From the NCBI RefSeq assembly GCF_030466625.1, contig NZ_JADEVT010000007.1, positions 104,188 to 168,187 on the forward strand: 64,000 nucleotides of DNA, read 5' to 3'. Source of the stretch: Nocardioides sp. ChNu-153 (GTDB lineage: Bacteria > Actinomycetota > Actinomycetes > Propionibacteriales > Nocardioidaceae). The notes under the pieces are model-generated. The model ran no database searches. It was not told the DNA's origin and was given only the letters and a program-made list of their open reading frames with translations. Within the stretch, counting starts at the first letter, position 1; each line of letters begins with the position of its first letter. The position numbers and the translations under genes are program-made. Shown one piece after another: positions 61,152 through 64,000 of the stretch.

Positions 61152-62464
61152 CCGCGATCCCGCCGCTCACCCCGGTGCTCACCGACAACTGGGACGACGA
61201 GCGCTCCTGGACCCTGGCGTCCTACGAGGCCCGCGGGGGGTACGACGCCCTCGACACCGCCTTCGCCATGACCCCCGACGAGGTGATCACGGCCGTCAAG
61301 GACGCGGGCCTGCGCGGGCGCGGCGGCGCCGGGTTCCCGACCGGCATGAAGTGGGGCTTCATCCCGCAGGACAACCCGAACCCGAAGTACCTCGTCGTCA
61401 ACGCCGACGAGTCGGAGCCGGGCACCTGCAAGGACGTGCCGCTGATGATGGCGAGCCCGCACACGCTGGTCGAGGGAGTCATCCTCGCCGCCTACGCGAT
61501 CCGGGCCCACCACGCCTTCATCTACGTGCGCGGCGAGGTGCTGCACGTGGTGAGGCGCCTGCAGCGCGCGGTGCAGGAGGCCTACCTGGCGGGGCACCTG
61601 GGCGTGGACATCCACGGCTCGGGCTACGACCTCGACCTCGTGGTGCACGCCGGCGCCGGGGCCTACATCTGCGGCGAGGAGACGGCGCTGCTCGACTCCC
61701 TGGAGGGCCGGCGCGGCCAGCCGCGGCTACGTCCGCCGTTCCCGGCGGTCGCCGGTCTCTACGCGAGCCCGACCGTCATCAACAACGTCGAGTCCATCGC
61801 CTCGGTGCCGGCCATCATCCGCAACGGCGCCGCCTGGTTCGCCTCGCTCGGCACGGAGAAGTCGAAGGGCTTCGTCATCTACTCGCTCTCGGGCCACGTC
61901 ACCCGCCCGGGGCAGTACGAGGCGCCGCTCGGCATCACGCTGCGCCAGCTGCTCGAGCTCGCCGGCGGCGTGCGCGCGGGGCACCGGTTGAAGTTCTGGA
62001 CGCCGGGCGGCTCGAGCACGCCGATCCTCACCGACGAGCACCTCGACGTACCGCTCGACTACGAGTCGGTCGGCGCCGCCGGCTCCATGCTCGGCACCCG
62101 GGCGCTGCAGATCTTCGACGAGACGGTCTCGGTCGTGCGCTGCGTGCTGCGCTGGACGGAGTTCTACAAGCACGAGTCGTGCGGCAAGTGCACGCCGTGC
62201 CGCGAGGGCACGTGGTGGCTCGTGCAGACGCTGGCCCGCATCGACGCGGGCGAGGGGCAGCCGGGCGACGTCGAGAAGCTGCTCGACCTCTGCGACAACA
62301 TCCTGGGCCGCTCGTTCTGCGCCCTCGGCGACGGCGCGACCAGCCCGATCACGTCGGCGATCAAGTACTTCGGGGAGGAGTTCGAGGCCGGGATGCACAC
62401 CCCCAGCCGCGAGCTGTTCCCGCCCGCGGCCTCGACGGCCTACGCCCAGGAGGTGGGGGTGTGA
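61148..62464 (+). CDS. nuoF: NADH-quinone oxidoreductase subunit F
   Basis: 438-aa 51-kDa subunit, the site of NADH oxidation. FMN/NADH motif [13 protein letters not shown] (57-69) and [31 protein letters not shown]; the N3 [4Fe-4S] ligands Cys345, Cys348 and Cys351 ([12 protein letters not shown]) and Cys391. GTG 61148 overlaps the nuoE stop and is preceded by GGAAGGAG with ideal spacing. The stop overlaps nuoG. Confidence 0.98.
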   Translation: MTAIPPLTPVLTDNWDDERSWTLASYEARGGYDALDTAFAMTPDEVITAVKDAGLRGRGGAGFPTGMKWGFIPQDNPNPKYLVVNADESEPGTCKDVPLMMASPHTLVEGVILAAYAIRAHHAFIYVRGEVLHVVRRLQRAVQEAYLAGHLGVDIHGSGYDLDLVVHAGAGAYICGEETALLDSLEGRRGQPRLRPPFPAVAGLYASPTVINNVESIASVPAIIRNGAAWFASLGTEKSKGFVIYSLSGHVTRPGQYEAPLGITLRQLLELAGGVRAGHRLKFWTPGGSSTPILTDEHLDVPLDYESVGAAGSMLGTRALQIFDETVSVVRCVLRWTEFYKHESCGKCTPCREGTWWLVQTLARIDAGEGQPGDVEKLLDLCDNILGRSFCALGDGATSPITSAIKYFGEEFEAGMHTPSRELFPPAASTAYAQEVGV

Positions 62465-64000
62465 CCCTGACACCGGACACCGCGACGGACCTCGTCACGG
62501 TCACCATCGACGGGGTCGCGGTGGCGGTCCCGAGGGGGACGCTCGTCATCCGGGCCGCGGAGCAGGTCGGCATCCACGTGCCGCGCTTCTGCGACCACCC
62601 GCTGCTCGAGCCCGTCGGCGCCTGCCGCCAGTGCCTCGTCGACGTGCCGGACGCCGGCAACGGCCGCGGGCTGCCCAAGCCGCAGGCGTCGTGCACCCTC
62701 GAGGTCGCCGACGGGATGGTCGTCAACACCCAGGCCACCTCGGGCGTCGCCGACAAGGCCCAGCAGGGCGTGATGGAGCTGCTGCTCGTCAACCACCCGC
62801 TCGACTGCCCGGTCTGCGACAAGGGCGGCGAGTGCCCCCTGCAGAACCAGGCGATGAGCAACGGGCGCGCCGAGTCCCGCTTCGAGGGCACCAAGCGCAC
62901 CTTCCCCAAGCCGATCAACCTCTCGCCGCAGGTGCTGCTCGACCGCGAGCGCTGCATCGTGTGCCAGCGCTGCACCCGCTTCGCCGAGCAGGTGCCGGGC
63001 GACCCGTTCATCTCCCTGGTGGAGCGCGGGGCGCAGCAGCAGATCGGCATCGCCCCGGGCGCGCCGTTCCTCTCCTACTTCTCGGGCAACACCATCCAGA
63101 TCTGCCCCGTCGGGGCGCTGACGAGCGAGCCCTACCGCTTCCGCTCCCGGCCCTTCGACCTCGTCTCCACCCCGAGCGTCGCCGAGCACGACGCCTGCGG
63201 CGCCGCGATCCGCGTCGACCACCGCCGCGGCGCGGTGGTGCGCCGCCTCGCGGGCGACGACCCCGACGTCAACGAGGAGTGGATCACCGACAAGGACCGC
63301 TTCGCGTTCCGCTACACGACCGCCCCCGACCGGCTGCGCTACCCGCAGGTGCGCGACGCCGACGGCTCCCTGCGTCCCGCGTCGTGGACCGAGGCGTTCG
63401 CCGTCGCCGCCCGCGGCCTCGCCGCTGCCCGCGACGCCGGTGGGGTCGGCGTGCTGCCCGGCGGCCGGCTGACGGTCGAGGACGCCTACGCCTACGCGAC
63501 CTTCGCCCGCGTCGCCCTCGGCACGAACGACGTCGACTTCCGGGCCCGCCCGCTGGGACCCGACGAGGCCGACTTCCTCGCGAGCCACGTCGTGCTCACC
63601 CGCCCCGGCCACGGTGCCGTCACGACCGGCGACGTCGAGGGCGCCCGCACCGTCGTGCTCGTCGGGCTCGAGCCGGAGGAGGAGGCGGGGACGCTGTTCC
63701 TGCGCCTGCGCAAGGCGACGCGGAAGGGTACGACGGTGCTCGCCGTGGCGCCGTACCTCACCCGCGGCGCCCGCAAGCTGACGGCCGTCCACGTGCCGAC
63801 CGCCCCGGGCGGCGAGGCCGCGGTGCTCGACGGCCTGGCCGCGCGGGCCGCGGACCTGGCCGGGAGCCCGCTGGAGGCCCAGGACGTGGTGCTCGTCGGC
63901 GAGCGGCTCGCCACCTCGCCCGGCGCGCTGGCCGCCGCGGCCCGCCTGGCCGCCGCGACCGGTGCCCGCCTGGCCTGGGTGCCGCGCCGCGCCGGCGACC
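62461..64000 (+). CDS. nuoG: NADH-quinone oxidoreductase subunit G (3' end outside window)
   Basis: 513 codons are visible with no stop; the full protein is usually about 750-900 aa. The N-terminal ferredoxin domain has [2Fe-2S] cysteines 44, 55, 58 and 78 ([19 protein letters not shown]). Next is the N5 ligand set His112, Cys116, Cys119 and Cys125 ([18 protein letters not shown]), then the N4 ligands Cys165, Cys168, Cys171 and Cys215 ([17 protein letters not shown]). The molybdopterin-oxidoreductase-like domain starts around residue 240 ([11 protein letters not shown]). No N7-type cysteine set is seen in that part. GTG 62461 overlaps nuoF. Confidence 0.97.
   Translation, partial: MTLTPDTATDLVTVTIDGVAVAVPRGTLVIRAAEQVGIHVPRFCDHPLLEPVGACRQCLVDVPDAGNGRGLPKPQASCTLEVADGMVVNTQATSGVADKAQQGVMELLLVNHPLDCPVCDKGGECPLQNQAMSNGRAESRFEGTKRTFPKPINLSPQVLLDRERCIVCQRCTRFAEQVPGDPFISLVERGAQQQIGIAPGAPFLSYFSGNTIQICPVGALTSEPYRFRSRPFDLVSTPSVAEHDACGAAIRVDHRRGAVVRRLAGDDPDVNEEWITDKDRFAFRYTTAPDRLRYPQVRDADGSLRPASWTEAFAVAARGLAAARDAGGVGVLPGGRLTVEDAYAYATFARVALGTNDVDFRARPLGPDEADFLASHVVLTRPGHGAVTTGDVEGARTVVLVGLEPEEEAGTLFLRLRKATRKGTTVLAVAPYLTRGARKLTAVHVPTAPGGEAAVLDGLAARAADLAGSPLEAQDVVLVGERLATSPGALAAAARLAAATGARLAWVPRRAGD

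Overview
The window is a contiguous piece of a strongly GC-rich actinobacterial chromosome. It encodes mycothiol synthesis (mshD), the orphan regulator GlnR, the actinobacterial small ribosomal protein bS22, a BldN-type sigma factor, Rex, the menaquinone pathway and complex I. The gene order proC - HTH - bS22 - epimerase - acyltransferase - HAD phosphatase - glutaredoxin - hemA - hemC - hemD - hemB - hemL - phosphatase - TlpA - CcdA - ResB - CcsB - men genes follows, from memory, the Mycobacterium tuberculosis Rv0495c-Rv0558 region. Gene content and style fit a Nocardioides-like (Propionibacteriales) organism, but that placement is inference. Nothing mobile was seen: no IS element, phage gene, CRISPR array, tRNA or rRNA. 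The window is core chromosome.

Layout. 1-7.7 kb: polyphosphate kinase (3' end off the window), an esterase and an SGNH hydrolase, mshD, glnR, a MoaD/ThiS-like protein and radA. 7.8-15.6 kb: a LacI-type regulator, a methyltransferase, a VOC protein, a cysteine-rich conserved protein, an exopolyphosphatase-like Ppx, a TIM-barrel isomerase, proline dehydrogenase, proC and a HAD hydrolase. 15.8-18.5 kb: HTH protein, bS22, epimerase and acyltransferase. 18.5-21.8 kb: a BldN-like sigma factor with a DUF5667 membrane protein placed like its anti-sigma factor RsbN, and a SerB-like phosphatase. 21.8-25.7 kb: glutaredoxin-like protein and a glycosyltransferase/GtrA group. 25.8-31.6 kb: rex-hemACDB. 31.8-33.1 kb: a secreted lytic transglycosylase. 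33.3-39.8 kb: hemL, a phosphatase and the system II cytochrome c maturation operon. 40-46.8 kb: small genes, menA and menE-menC-menD. 46.8-57 kb: mixed metabolic genes, fprA, menF and menG. 57.3-64 kb: the nuo operon (nuoA to a nuoG that runs off the window).

How it fits together. Much of the window builds a respiratory chain: heme (hemA/C/D/B/L), cytochrome c assembly (tlpA, ccdA, resB, ccsB), menaquinone (men genes) and NADH dehydrogenase I (nuo). Rex senses NADH/NAD+ and heads the hem operon, and a well-formed Rex operator lies in the nuo leader. This suggests redox control linking heme supply and complex I.

The least expected signal is a BldN-type regulatory circuit. The bldN-like gene has its own promoter wrapped in a perfect inverted repeat. 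The DUF5667 gene next to it carries a promoter resembling the published Streptomyces sigma-BldN consensus (CGTAAC...CGTTGA). A second copy with 16-nt spacing lies upstream of the lytic transglycosylase. This predicts a sigma factor/anti-sigma pair controlling cell-wall remodelling.

Other sequence-level patterns are a TANNNT box 6-8 nt before the start codon of 18 genes (leaderless transcription), convergent gene pairs whose stop codons sit in the arms of one hairpin, and unusually long loopless palindromes in intergenic DNA.
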